Positions 42,605-53,763 of a stretch of 64,000 nucleotides of DNA are shown here, one piece after another. The DNA is from Coriolopsis trogii (Eukaryota; Basidiomycota; Agaricomycetes; Polyporales; Polyporaceae), in NCBI GenBank assembly GCA_020543525.1, contig JAHYIO010000023.1, positions 744,001 to 808,000 of the forward strand, in the 5' to 3' direction. The notes under the pieces are model-generated. The model did not search any database. It was given only the letters and a program-made list of their open reading frames with translations, and was not told the origin of the DNA. The position numbers and the translations under genes were made by a program. Numbering within the stretch: position 1 is the stretch's first letter; each line of letters begins with the position of its first letter.

Positions 42605-44421
42605 ATGGCCGATTTCGCACAGTTCAGAGCCTCTTTCAAGGGCGACATTGTCCTTCCCAGCGACCCCGGATACAACCAGGCTCTCGAGCGTTGGGCGAAG
42701 AATGCAGCCCGCAAGGCAGCCATCGTCGCCTTCGTCAAAGACGTGGAGGATGTCTCTCGAGCGATATTATACGCAAAGGCCGCCAAGCTGCAGATCGCCA
42801 TCCGCGGCGGCGGGCACAACCCGTCGGGAGCCTCTTCGACCGAGGGTGGACTCGTTATCGATCTCTCGAGATACCTCAACACCGCGAAAGTCGACGCCGA
42901 GAAGAAATTGGGCTACATCGGTGGGGGTGCCATCTGGGAAACCGTGGACAAAGCTGCGATCGAGCATGGACTGGCTACCGTCGGCGGCACTGTCAATCAC
43001 GTAGGTATCCGTGGAGATGTAGATGTATCGTCCTGACGTTTGACTGATATGCTTCGTCCACTTGACAGACCGGAGTAGCCGGGTTAGTATCTAGACGGGA
43101 CGACCACACAGACGGTTGCTAACGCAGTAAACCGCGCAGACTCGTACTTGGGGGAGGCTACGGATGGCTCAGCGGAGCATACGGTCTTGCCATCGATAAC
43201 CTTGTTCAAGTGCGCAGTTCCAGGTTCCGCACTCAGATTGCATCTATTCCATTAACTAAATATTTTGGATAGGCAACGGTCGTGACCGCAGATGGGAGCA
43301 TACTGACAGCCAACGAGACGGAAAACCCTGACCTGTTCTGGGGCATCCGTGGAGCGGGCTCGAATTTCGGCGTCGTGACCGAGTTCGTGCTCAAGCTCTA
43401 CCCGCAGCGCCGCACCGTCTTCGCGGGACCCGTCATATTCTCCCCGGACAAGCTCGAGCCGCTGATCGACGTTGTGCAAGCATGGTTCAGCAACGGCCCC
43501 TCGGAGAAAGAGGGCATGATCCAGGCCTATACTCGTGGCCCTGGACGCCAGGTACGCCTCGAGTCCTGTGCCGCCCACTGCACAATGCTCATACGGCGGA
43601 CAGCCTTGCATTGTGTTGTTCTTGTTCTACAATGGCTCGGAAGCGGAGGGAAGAGAGAACTACAGGGCGTTCTTCGATCTTCGTATGCCATCCTCACTTC
43701 CAGCGTCACGGTTACGGATGCTCACGAGATGTCCCGTAGAACCGATCGCCGACATGGCCAAAGAGATCCCCTACGAGCAGCTCAACACACTTCAGGTAAC
43801 CCCCTCCGATCGTCAATGATCCCAATGCACAAGTCTGACCGATACCCTGCCGCCTCAGAACGAAGTCGCGCACCCAGGGCAGAACGTGTACATGAAAGGC
43901 TGCTTCATCCCTTCGCCCTACCCGCGCGCGACCATCCCGAAACTCTTCCAGCGGATCGTCGAGCTCTCCGCCGACCCCAAGTACGACGTCACGATCCTCC
44001 AAGAGTACTTCTCCCTCAAGAAGGCGAACGAGGTCGCGGACGACGCGACCGCGTACCGCCGCGGGCTCTCCCCGAACGTCCTCTGCCTCGTCATGGGCAA
44101 GGGCGAGCCGGAGGAGGTGTTCGAGTACTCGCGCGACGCCGCGCACGAGCTCATCGGACTCGTCGCCGGGACGGACGGAACTAACTTGGGCTACGGGAAC
44201 TACAGTGCGTCCGTCCTTCGCCCTCTTTGAGATCACTCACGCATGGATTGCGCCGTCTGGTGGCAGGTCCGGACAGTGAGGCGCTGCCCACGGAGGGCTC
44301 GGTGCCCGCGAGCAAGGCTGCGGTCAACTTTGGGGGCAACTACAAGCGGCTGCGGGAGATCAAGAAGAGGTACGACCCCGAGGTCGTGTTTAACAAGTGG
44401 TTCGTTATCACCCCCGCGTGA
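42605..44421 (+). CDS. FAD-linked oxidase, berberine-bridge-like (PCMH/BBE type)
   Basis: 464 aa in eight exons: 42605-43000, 43069-43082, 43140-43209, 43273-43551, 43604-43682, 43740-43795, 43859-44204 and 44267-44421. Exon 2 is only 14 bp but encodes TGVAG of the flavin-binding loop. The PCMH FAD domain shows IRGGGHNPSGASS, whose His is the usual site of covalent flavin attachment, then LVLGGGYGWLSGAYGL and WGIRGAGSNFGVVTEF. The C-terminal BBE motif is NYKRLREIKKRYDPEVVF. The second covalent Cys of bicovalent members is replaced (VGGTVNHTGV), so single attachment is expected. No signal peptide is present, so it is probably intracellular. Substrates of this family include sugars, alcohols and secondary metabolites; none can be assigned here. 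Confidence 0.92.
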
Positions 44422-46984
44422 AGAGGCATTTATGCCGCTCCACGGCAGCTTTTGACGGGCTTTCGGGCTGCGATGCGATGCGAAGGTATAGCACAAATGA
44501 CGCACCGCTCAGTCGGGAGGATGTACGATATGTAGGTCGATGTCAATGAATAGGGAACTAGGGCATGGTACGACATCGATCATGGCTCGTCCTCGCTCGT
44601 CTCTCTGGCGTACTATATCTCCGAGGAAAACTGGAGGGTGGTTAAGAGATGGATCTTGCGAGAACAAGAAGCGTGCCAGGTGGTTCGTAACCGCGGACAT
44701 GGCCAGCAGTTCAACACGAGGAATCCGCGTTCCTCCTGATCGAAACCCTGCCTTTCCCTCCGGGGCCTTCCTAACAGCACGAAATGTCACGCAATGCTCA
44801 GTAACAGAGCTCTGTCAAGTCCGCATAGCTCTTTCGGACGACCCGCATCCCAACAGGGCCTAGATGCGGGCGGCGCGCCTTGGACTCCATACCGAGGGAC
44901 TGGGGGCCCTCATACATGCGGCGTATGCACCGCCATTCCGCAGTGTCGCTGTCATCTTCAAGCTTACATTTGACGGGCCAAGAAAGCCAAGCTGTAGCAC
45001 GAGGGCAGTACGAAGGCTACCTGAACGCCGTCTAGGTCACCGGGCGCTCCTATTTCCTTTCTGGATAGGCGCACTCCCCGATCGGGAAGTCTTGGCGCAC
45101 CAGTTGTACGAAGCCTCGACGGATGCGTCTGTCGGGGCACAGCTCAGGGTCTCGGGCATTTCGCCGCTTCTTGCATGCTCGAACGCAATATGAAGCGTCC
45201 GAGCCTGCAGGGCCCAGACTGTGATCGTCAGGATTGGCTGCTTGGTGGGTAATGTCCGCGGTAAAACGATCATAGCATGCGCAAGTCCGTGTCAGGGCAT
45301 GGGACAGGAATGTATGCCATTGCTATTGCGATCGATGGTGGTATCGGTAAGCAGTAGCCAGTACGTCCAACCATGTAAGGGAGGGACAGCGAGTCTCGTT
45401 CCGAGGATTCACCAAAGCACCCGGGTCTCGCTAGCGCAGAGGGGCGGAGAACGTGATAGCCTCTGACTCGCTCACGCTGTCCTGCACTAGTAGCGCTCTT
45501 TGCTCAACGTGGTGGTCTTCAACACTTCTGAAGCCCCGCGCCTTTCTTTGGGGAGGAGCTTCGGCTTCTGAACTCGCACGTTCGTACTGCATGAGCGTGC
45601 TTGTCATAGAGTTTCGCGCTCTTCGTTCCTGGAAACTCCTCGTGTCGCAAACATCACAAAAGAAAGAGAAGCGAGGCATCAACACGCCCCAGATGCTACG
45701 TACTGGGCTAATCTATGCTTTGCGGAAGCTTGACGGAGCGAAATCGACGAAGACCCCCGTCGGGACCAGCTCGAAAGAGACCGAACGATACTTTGCTATG
45801 ACTGCGATAAGACCCGAGATCGAGCCCTCGTGTTGAAGAAAAGTGATCTAATTACGGCACGAAGACGTGCGGGGGTCGTCAGGTTTGAGATATGAGTCGG
45901 AAGACCCTCCGCAGCGCAAGAAGCTCCGTGCAAAGTAGGCTGCCCCTTTGTGTAAAGCGGTTGAGAGGTGTCGAACAGTGTGTATGAACGTACCTGGCAT
46001 GGGCTCGCCATCGCGTACACGCGCAGAATGCAGATTACCGGCAGAGGGCTAGAGCAGCAGGATGAAAGAGCCAAGGCGTTACAGATGTAGGCTCACAAGG
46101 ACGTTGGACGAGTAGCGAGCTGGGTGGGATTCCCACAGGGTGAGCATGCACGGGACGCACACCCAATCACGTCGCTCGGTGGGCGGGGCACCGAGCACGA
46201 CCTGGGAGGAGGGCCGTACGCGTGTTTGGCGTGTGATCTGGAGTACGAGGCGGCTGTCAGGGTGCGGTTCCCATGGGTCGCGACGGAGCGCTGCAGGAAT
46301 ATGAGCGGTGACAATTGCTCAGAAAGAACGGCTGGGCAGAGAGAGAAGGCGGGAGATTGCAGCAAGGAGGTTAGAGAGGGCAGCAGGTTAAAAGTTGACG
46401 ACGGTGGATGTGGTCGACGCTGCGAACAACGTTGTGGACGTGATGAGGATGGGCTTGGCTCGCAGACGCTGACGGCATCGAGTGGGGTTGCCTTATCCGG
46501 TTGCCGGTCACGCGACTGGGCCCTTGGGCAGAGGCGCTCCGGTGGCTGGCGGTCTGCCTGCCGCACTTATACTTAACACCCTCTCCCCGCGTCCAGACGC
46601 GTCCGTCGTCGTTTCCCCGCCCACCGAGCCCGACCTCCAACTCGTCTGCGAGTGCTGCGCTAGAGACCGCAGACAACGCCGAGCAGGAACCAACTCCCCC
46701 TCGACTGGTCTCGGCATCTGCAAGCAACGATCGGCTGGGCACAGCGCCGCTCGGCATCCGAAGGGGCTTACCGGGCGTATGTTCACGAAGTCTCTTGGAA
46801 CCCCGTTATCGTCTCCACTCCCAACTCTTGACCTCTTCCTTGACGCTCCTCACGTCCACCACCTTTGACGACCAAGCCTACCGCCTCGCGACCGCCCAGC
46901 GGTCTCTTTCTCGCCGCCGCGCGCAATAGACGACTCTGAACGTTCAGAACACACGAGACACACGACATTGATTCAGTTTCCATC
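44422..46984. other. Long intergenic region, no gene recognised
   Basis: 2,563 bp, the longest gap in the window. Several ORFs over 100 codons occur on both strands (for example 46124-46576 and 46501-46929), but they overlap one another, have no recognisable domain and lie in GC-rich sequence where long open frames are common. The 3' part is probably the 5' UTR and promoter of the antiporter. Confidence 0.45.
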
Positions 46985-49900
46985 ATGAGATTCGACCCAG
47001 TGAGTGCTTCTCTCTCTCTCGCAGATCTCCAGACGTGCTCAATGGTCGGCAGTTCGAAGTATCTATCCCGCACATCGTCTATGCGGCGCTGGGCGGATTC
47101 GTGGTCCTGGTGAGCATCGCTCTACGTTTGGGAGGTTCATGACCTCATCGCGCTATCTACAGTTCGGCATGTTCTCCCTCTTCATCCGAGAGAGGCTGTA
47201 TGTTGGAGAAGCCATCTGGGCCTTCGTGTTCGGTGTTGTGATAGGTGAGTGCCGCTATTTCGCACAAGACGATCCATCCGCCGCAAATCCGGATCCTGGT
47301 AGAGAATAGTTGCGCTTCCAAGCGAATGCCAACTCTTATTCCGCGCCCGCGTCTTCGCCACATCTTCCGTCAAATCAGAGCATACATCCGTCGCGAGTTG
47401 CTTCCCTTGGGCAGGCGACCCGAAACGGACCCCTTTGTCGGCTGCTGAATTCTCTGGGCGTCGCGGGCGTCTGTCATGTCCGCTCGGGTACTAATGCAAT
47501 GATGTCAGGACCATACGGTGCAAACATCTTCGACCCCAGAGGATGGGGAGGAGGGCATCGAGACGTCACCAACACAATCACTCTAGAGGTAACCCGAGTC
47601 ATCCTCGCAATAGGAGTTTTCGCCATCGGAGTCGAATTGCCGAAAGCCTACATGCAAAGGCATTGGAAGAGTCTGCTCTTCCTACTTGGTCCCGTCATGA
47701 CATGGGTGCGTACTGTCTTCTACCTACTTCCGAAGTATCTAGTAACACACTTTACACCAGGGCTGGTTCGTATCTGCCGGGCTCATATATGCGTTTATAC
47801 CCGGCCTTAACTTCCTCTCTTCTCTTGCCGTCGCCGCTTGCCTCACTCCTACCGACCCTATCCTCGCCGCCGCGGTTGTAGGTGGCAAATACGCAGACAA
47901 ACATGTCCCGGCACATTTGCGACATCTTCTTGCTGCGGAGAGCGGTTGTAACGACGGAGCAGCGTTCCCCTTCCTTTTCATCGCTCTCTATCTTATCAAC
48001 GACCCAACAACAGGAAAAGCAGTTTCTGACTGGTTCCTCCTCCTCTGGCTTTGTACGTCTGGTCTCACGCTACACACCCGTTCACGCAGTAGCACTTACC
48101 CATCTTCGACTTGCAGATCAGGTCATCATGGGCACTGTCTTTGGCGCACTGCTAGGATTCGGCTTCCGACATCTCATGAAGTTCTGCGAGAAGAATGATC
48201 TGATAGACAGGCAGTCGTATGTCGCCCAGTATGTTTCATTGGCCATGCTCACGATCGGCGCGACGACTCTTCTCGGCTCCGATGACCTCCTCGCCGCATT
48301 CTGCTGCGGAACCGCCTTCGCCTGGGACGGTTTCTTCAACAAGCAGACAGAGGAGTCTGTGTTCTCGTCCGTCATCGATCTGTTGTTCAACATCGCTGCC
48401 TTCGTCTTCGTCGGCGCGTGGATGCCTTTCAGCGACTTTGCCAACGCCGAGCTCACGCTCTCTCTCTGGCGGCTCTTCGTGATCGCAATCCTGGTCATGG
48501 CCCTGCGTCGTCTGCCAGTTGTCATCGCCCTCTACAAGTGGATCCCCGACATTAAGACGTTCCGTGAGGCGATCTTCAGTGGACACTTTGGTCCCATGGG
48601 CATTGGTGCGTACATCATATGCAGTTCTAACAGGAGCACAGATGACTGATCTGCAGGTCTGATGTAACCAGGCGCGGTCTTCATCTCCACGCTCGCCGCC
48701 GAGCAGCTTCCGGAACCCGAGAGCCCGCCAGAAGGACAGCAGCAGATGCTGGCCGCGACCATTCAGCCGATCGTCGCGTTCATGGTACTCATCTCTATTG
48801 CGGTTCACGGCCTATCCATCCCGTTCTTCACCTTCGGTCGCCGCGTGCACTCCGTCTCGCGCACCTGGTCACGCCACGACACGTTCGGCACTTTGGGACG
48901 CCGGACGCTCTCGCGGGGCGTGCTTCCCGAATGGACGACGCAGATCCGGCACGTGCAGCCTGGTGAGGAGATCGTGGTCAACCGCGACGAGCGGGAGCAC
49001 GCCGACGGGCGGGAGCCAGCGGAGAGCATTACGCCGGTGGAAGGTGGCTCCTCGCAGGATGAGAAGCACGAGGAGGACCTGCACGAAAAAGGCGAGGTGC
49101 GAGGTGGCAACCCGCCTGATGGCGAGGAGCTGGTGCAGGAGTGGAAGGAAGGCCCGCACAAGGTCATTGAGCGGCGCGATGGACCAGGCGCCGAGGTGAG
49201 TTTCGCGTGTTTCAGCGTTCTCATGCGTAGAGAGCGACCGCTGATCGTCTGTCTCGCCGAAATTAGGTCGAAGTCGAGATCCAGCGCAATGCGTATGCCC
49301 CCGCGGAGACTACGACGCACACGATGCGCGTCGCGGGTGACGCCTCCCGCCACGTTGTGAACGACGTTTTGCAAAAGTTGCGACATGCGCCCGAGGAGCT
49401 CGAGCGGGTCGTGAGCGATACGGAGAAGGGGATCCAGCAGGGCGCACACGAGGTTGGAGAGGCGACGAAAGAAGCGGGGCACGCTGCCGCGCAAGCACTG
49501 GGCCAGGAGAGCCGCAGAGAGAGGCAGGGCGAGGGGCAGCAGGAAGAAGAAGACGAAGGGTGGATGTCCGACCAGAGCGCGGGGGAGCCGTCAGGGAGCG
49601 ACCGCGGTGGTGATGCGGGGTCGAAGCCGCGCGGGAAGACGTCGAAGGTCAAAATCCCAAAGGTCGTCGTCGGCCACGGCCACGGTCAGCAAGGCTCAGG
49701 GTCGCGCAAACGGTCGATGCGCCGCGGCGTCCTCGGCCAGCGCCCACAGACGATCCACCGTTCGCAGAGCGAGGACTTTGGGGCGCGGCGGAGCCCCGCG
49801 CACAGGAACGAGGAGGACGAGTCCGGGTCGGGCGCGCAGACGCCGGAGGAGAGCGAGAGGCGGGGACGGAGCTCTGCGATGCGCGTTGGGTCGCCGCCGG

Positions 49901-50235
49901 CGTCGGGGACGGCGACGCCCTTGCACCTACGGCCGACGCATAGGCGCATCGACTCGATCCGCTCCGGGGGCCCGAGCCGCGAGATGTCCCCCGCGCGGTC
50001 GGTGCGGTTCGTGGACGACGGGAAGGGGCCGCTGTCTCCGCGGTCGCCGCCGACGAGTCCGACGGCGCCGGGGACGCCGATATTGGCGACGTCGAACTCG
50101 GAGGACAGCCAGACGCAGACTCAGACGGAGACGGACCAGCAGGGCGAGGATGATTCGCCGCGGAGCCAGGTGCGGTTCAGCCTGCCTGGGCCTGGGGAGG
50201 TGAAGCACCATGGCCATCATCACCACCATGAGTGA
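46985..50235 (+). CDS. NHA1: Plasma-membrane Na+(K+)/H+ antiporter, NHA1 type
   Basis: Exports alkali cations in exchange for protons. 874 aa in eight exons: 46985-46999, 47053-47109, 47163-47244, 47509-47705, 47761-48052, 48117-48605, 48672-49195 and 49267-50235. Exon 1 encodes only MRFDP and splices to FEVSIPHIVYAALGG, matching the conserved fungal N-terminus. About twelve membrane helices follow, with LTPTDPILAAAVVGGKYADKH and AAESGCNDGAAFPF carrying the essential acidic residues of the CPA1 fold. The 400-residue hydrophilic C-terminal tail is acidic, Gln-rich and Ser/Pro-rich, ends in a HHGHHHHH run, and probably serves regulation as in yeast Nha1. Intron 3 (47245-47508) is unusually long at 264 bp. 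Confidence 0.93.
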
Positions 50236-50934
50236 GTGAGGGAGGGGTGCTGGGTGCGGGTTGCGGATCGCGGATCGTGTTCCTTGGAGGAGGGCACACA
50301 CAGTGCTCTGGATGGTTGCCTGTCGCTTTCTTGTTTGCATGCTGTGGATTAGACGGACGATGCCAGCGCTTGTTGCCGGGTGCGTCGCGGATGGGTTGGA
50401 GTCGGGGCTCTCTGCGTAGAGGTATATCACACGTCCGCGTTTTCATGTGTCGTAATGAGTAATGATCTTTTTTCACGTCCTCCGAGCTGCATGTGTATTA
50501 GGTAGCAATCTCCCTTTTGTTTTTCTGCATGTTTCGTTTTTCGTCTTGATTTCCTTGTCGAACTTGTGTATGATGTTTTGTGTTCAATGTGTATACGTCT
50601 AGTCATGTTCGCATTCACAGCTTGGCATACTACTGGCCTTTGTCGCAATCATCATTGGCTGCATCGGTGTGCATGGACTTTCTGAATATACACATAGATA
50701 CGTACTGGAGTCTGACCCGGCTCGAAGTAGGAAGATCGCATGTACATACCGACACTGTATGTAAGTATGTTGCGCACACTCTGTCTAGTTGTCCGATGTA
50801 CCAGTGTACATATCGAGCTTCCAGCACCAAGGCCTGTCGCCCGAACCTCCAGGATCCGAGGTACTTATCTCCTCCCCATCCTCTCACCATGTCACGCACG
50901 CCAAGCTCGGATTCCTCACCAGAAGACACTCTAG
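50236..50934. other. Convergent intergenic region
   Basis: 699 bp between the antiporter stop and the stop of the FAD protein; it should hold both 3' UTRs. No gene is recognised. Confidence 0.5.
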
Positions 50935-53264
50935 TTACTCCCCCTTGCGCTTGTCGCTCCCATTCTGGCTCATCGACATCGGCTTGGCCCCGGACCCAGA
51001 GATCCCATGCCCCCGCCGGGCGTCCAGGTGCCTGAGATCCGCGAGCCCAAGAGCCTCGACCGCACGACGCAAGAGAGCCAAGGCGAAGACGAAGAGCGAG
51101 CCAAGCACGTACGCCGCGCCCGAGGCCTCGAACGCTCTGAACGCGCGCGCGAGGTAGACTGCGCTGCGGTCGGGCGCGCGGTCGGCGGGCACGATCTTGA
51201 ATGGGAGCTTCTTTGCTGGGGCGGGGGCGGAGGTCGAGGCGGGGATGGAGCCGAAGGTGAGCGGCGTGCTGGCCGCAGCGGGAGAGTCGAGCAGCGCGGC
51301 TGCGGCGCGGAGCCCGGACGTGAAGCCGTCTTCGTGGAAACCGTATTTTGTCCATGCGCCGGCGTAGGAGATACCGCGCGTGCGTTGGATGGAGGGCAGC
51401 TCGTCTTGGGCGCGGATAGCCTATGGTGAGCGCTCGCGATGAGCGAGAGAAGTGAGCTACGTGGTACAGAGAGGACAAGCGGGAGAACTTGCCTCGTCGC
51501 TGAGAATGGGATGATCGTACTTGTATCGTCCGAACTCGAGGGCGGGTTCGGGGTCAAAAGGGGGGTTCAGCGTCACGAGGACGGGGCCGTGGTCCTTCAT
51601 TGACAGATGCTGGAGCTCGTTCATCCAATCTGGAGGTACGTCAACCCGGGTCAGTTCTCCATATGACAACAACTTGATAGATAGCACTTACATGTCCTGT
51701 ACAGGATGTACAGATAGGGAGGCACGTGAGAACCACGCTGAGGGCAAACTTGCCAACAAACAACTCACAGCGATACTTGATTGACATTCGGCAGATAGTT
51801 CCCGGCGGCGTCTTTGACTGACTTCGTGAGGTAGTTCCAACACGACCATGCGAGACGAGACTTTGGCATGAGCTGGAAATTCAGCACCGAGGAAGGTGAG
51901 TTCATACTCAACCGAGGAGGAGCAGTTCCTACCTTCTCGTCACAATGCAGTACAGCTTCATTCCTGTTCCACAGGAACGCGCCCAGAATGCGTTCCTCTT
52001 CGGGACTCACGCCTCCGCCGGCTTTGAGAATGTCAACGGTCGTATCCGTATGGCATGCCATAATGACATGGTCGAACGTCAGGGTCTCCCCAGAGCCAGT
52101 CGTAAGTTCAACACCCGTGGTTTTCTTAGGCTCGTCGGGTTCGGTCACCGACCTCAAGGAGCGGATGGGGGTTGAGAGGTGGAGCTGAGATGACGGGAGT
52201 GTAGATAGAATCTTCTGGACGTATGTTCGGCTGTAAGAAGGTTCAGAATGCGGGCTCATCGCTGTGGAGGTGCATATATTCGCGCATACACCCACCTTCC
52301 GCCCCGGAGGGTCAACCATTTCGGTTTGCCAGTAACTTGGAGGAGGTGATGGTTGTGCATAAATTGGATCTGGATCCGAGTGGTCAAGTCCGGATAGTGG
52401 AGAGGTCCCGACCATGGGCACGTACCAACGTTCGCGCAGGGAAGTCGAGAGCACACTTGTCTGGGGGTGTACTCCAGATAGCAGCTGTCATAGGCTACGG
52501 TCGCAAAGTGGTGAGTTTAGACATATAACTCGCAGACTAACGCGCATACAATAAGGTAGTTGTCGCGGAACGACTCCGAATATCCATGCTGGTCCAGATA
52601 TGTTCCTATTGACACTTCTCCGGTGGCACCCTTGCGCTCGAGCTCTATGATATACGCCTGCGCGTTGGCGTTGAAGCGCAACACGTCATAGAGAAGGCGC
52701 CACATTTCAAGGTCCAGGAGGCGTGAGGGCTGGCAGAAGACGGTCATGAGATTGTTTCCGGCCCATTCGAACGCGCCCATGTCGCGCGAGACCGCGAAGG
52801 TCATTTCTGTCGGGAGGATGCGGTCTGCCAAGTCGGGATACTGGTTCAGGAAGTTGATGAAGTTTGGGTATGTGCTTGGATTAAACACAATCTGATGGTC
52901 GTTTGCCAGCTGAGTACATCTTTCTCGTTGCCTCAGAGAGGAATGTAACGGGCACTCACAAAGCCACTGTCGACAAGTATTAGTTTCCCAGAAGTCAGAC
53001 ATGCATTCATCCTCGAAACACTTACGTATCAACGTCGGCGGGTTTGTACCCTTCGCGCTGAAATACTTGGGTGTTCGCATGCCCTCCTGGGCGAGATTCA
53101 GCCTCGAATAGGTGGACCTCATGGTCCGTATACTCGTTTAGAAGCTATCGAAAAATCCTGACATAAGACGCGTTGACCCTTAAGGCGAGTCTTGTGAGGG
53201 TCAGAATCCTTACCCATGTCGCACCGAGTCCAGACACACCAGAGCCGACCACGGCGATCTTCAT
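50935..53264 (-). CDS. Amine-oxidase-like FAD/NAD(P)-binding protein with 5- and 7-nt microexons
   Basis: 563 aa in eleven exons: 53264-53214, 53144-53026, 52966-52960, 52891-52550, 52494-52426, 52369-52296, 52230-51933, 51872-51769, 51696-51692, 51629-51493 and 51420-50935. N-terminal Rossmann motif VVGSGVSGLGATW, then LFEAESRPGGHANT, VDTGFIVFNPSTYPNF, MTAAIWSTPPDKC, NEAVLHCDEK, SLTYWMNELQHL, VLVTLNPPF and GISYAGAWTKYGFHEDGF; this matches the COG2907-like flavoprotein family. A hydrophobic helix near the C-terminus (YVLGSLFVFALALLRRA) may anchor it to a membrane. The 7-nt exon supplies TGF of VDTGFIVFN and the 5-nt exon supplies LTY of SLTYWMN; without them both conserved motifs break and the frame is lost. 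The intron at 51421-51492 uses a GC donor. Substrate unknown. Confidence 0.9.
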
Positions 53265-53763
53265 GGCGGTTATACTGAGAGTTGCGAATTATCCAGCACG
53301 TTGCTGGCAGTGAGCGTTGTCAACAAGATGTTGACGTGGCTGTGCCTCGCCAAATCAGGCTGCACGGCTAACCGAACAGGAAGTCTGGCATTCGCTCAAC
53401 GCTAATATGTGGGCCTTCTAGTTGCAATATCCCTGTGCTACAATGTAGTAAATATACTTCAACAATTGCCAGTACAGTGAAAGAGCACTCCGGACAAACC
53501 CAGCAAAGACTGGTCGAGTGCGGGCTGTGCGGCCATCTCGGAGACGACTGTTGGCATAGGGAAAATCGTGAGAATGCCCACTAGTGCAGAATAGACGTCG
53601 GTCGTCGCTGCACACTCATGTGCCGTTCCAAATATGCCGTCTGACGCGGTCATTCAGGTGGAAAGAATACTAAATAAAATACTCTCATAACAGTACTAGA
53701 CAGCCTTTAGTACGCAAGTCGAGAGACGGAATCCTTCAAGTCAAGTCAAGAAATACGGCACAA
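53265..53763. other. Intergenic region
   Basis: 499 bp between the FAD protein start and the 3' end of the P450 gene, both on the minus strand. No gene is seen. Confidence 0.5.

Noticed and set aside
46124..46929. Overlapping open frames of 130-150 codons upstream of NHA1
   Set aside because: Several frames on both strands are open together, none has a domain, and the region fits a GC-rich promoter and 5' UTR.
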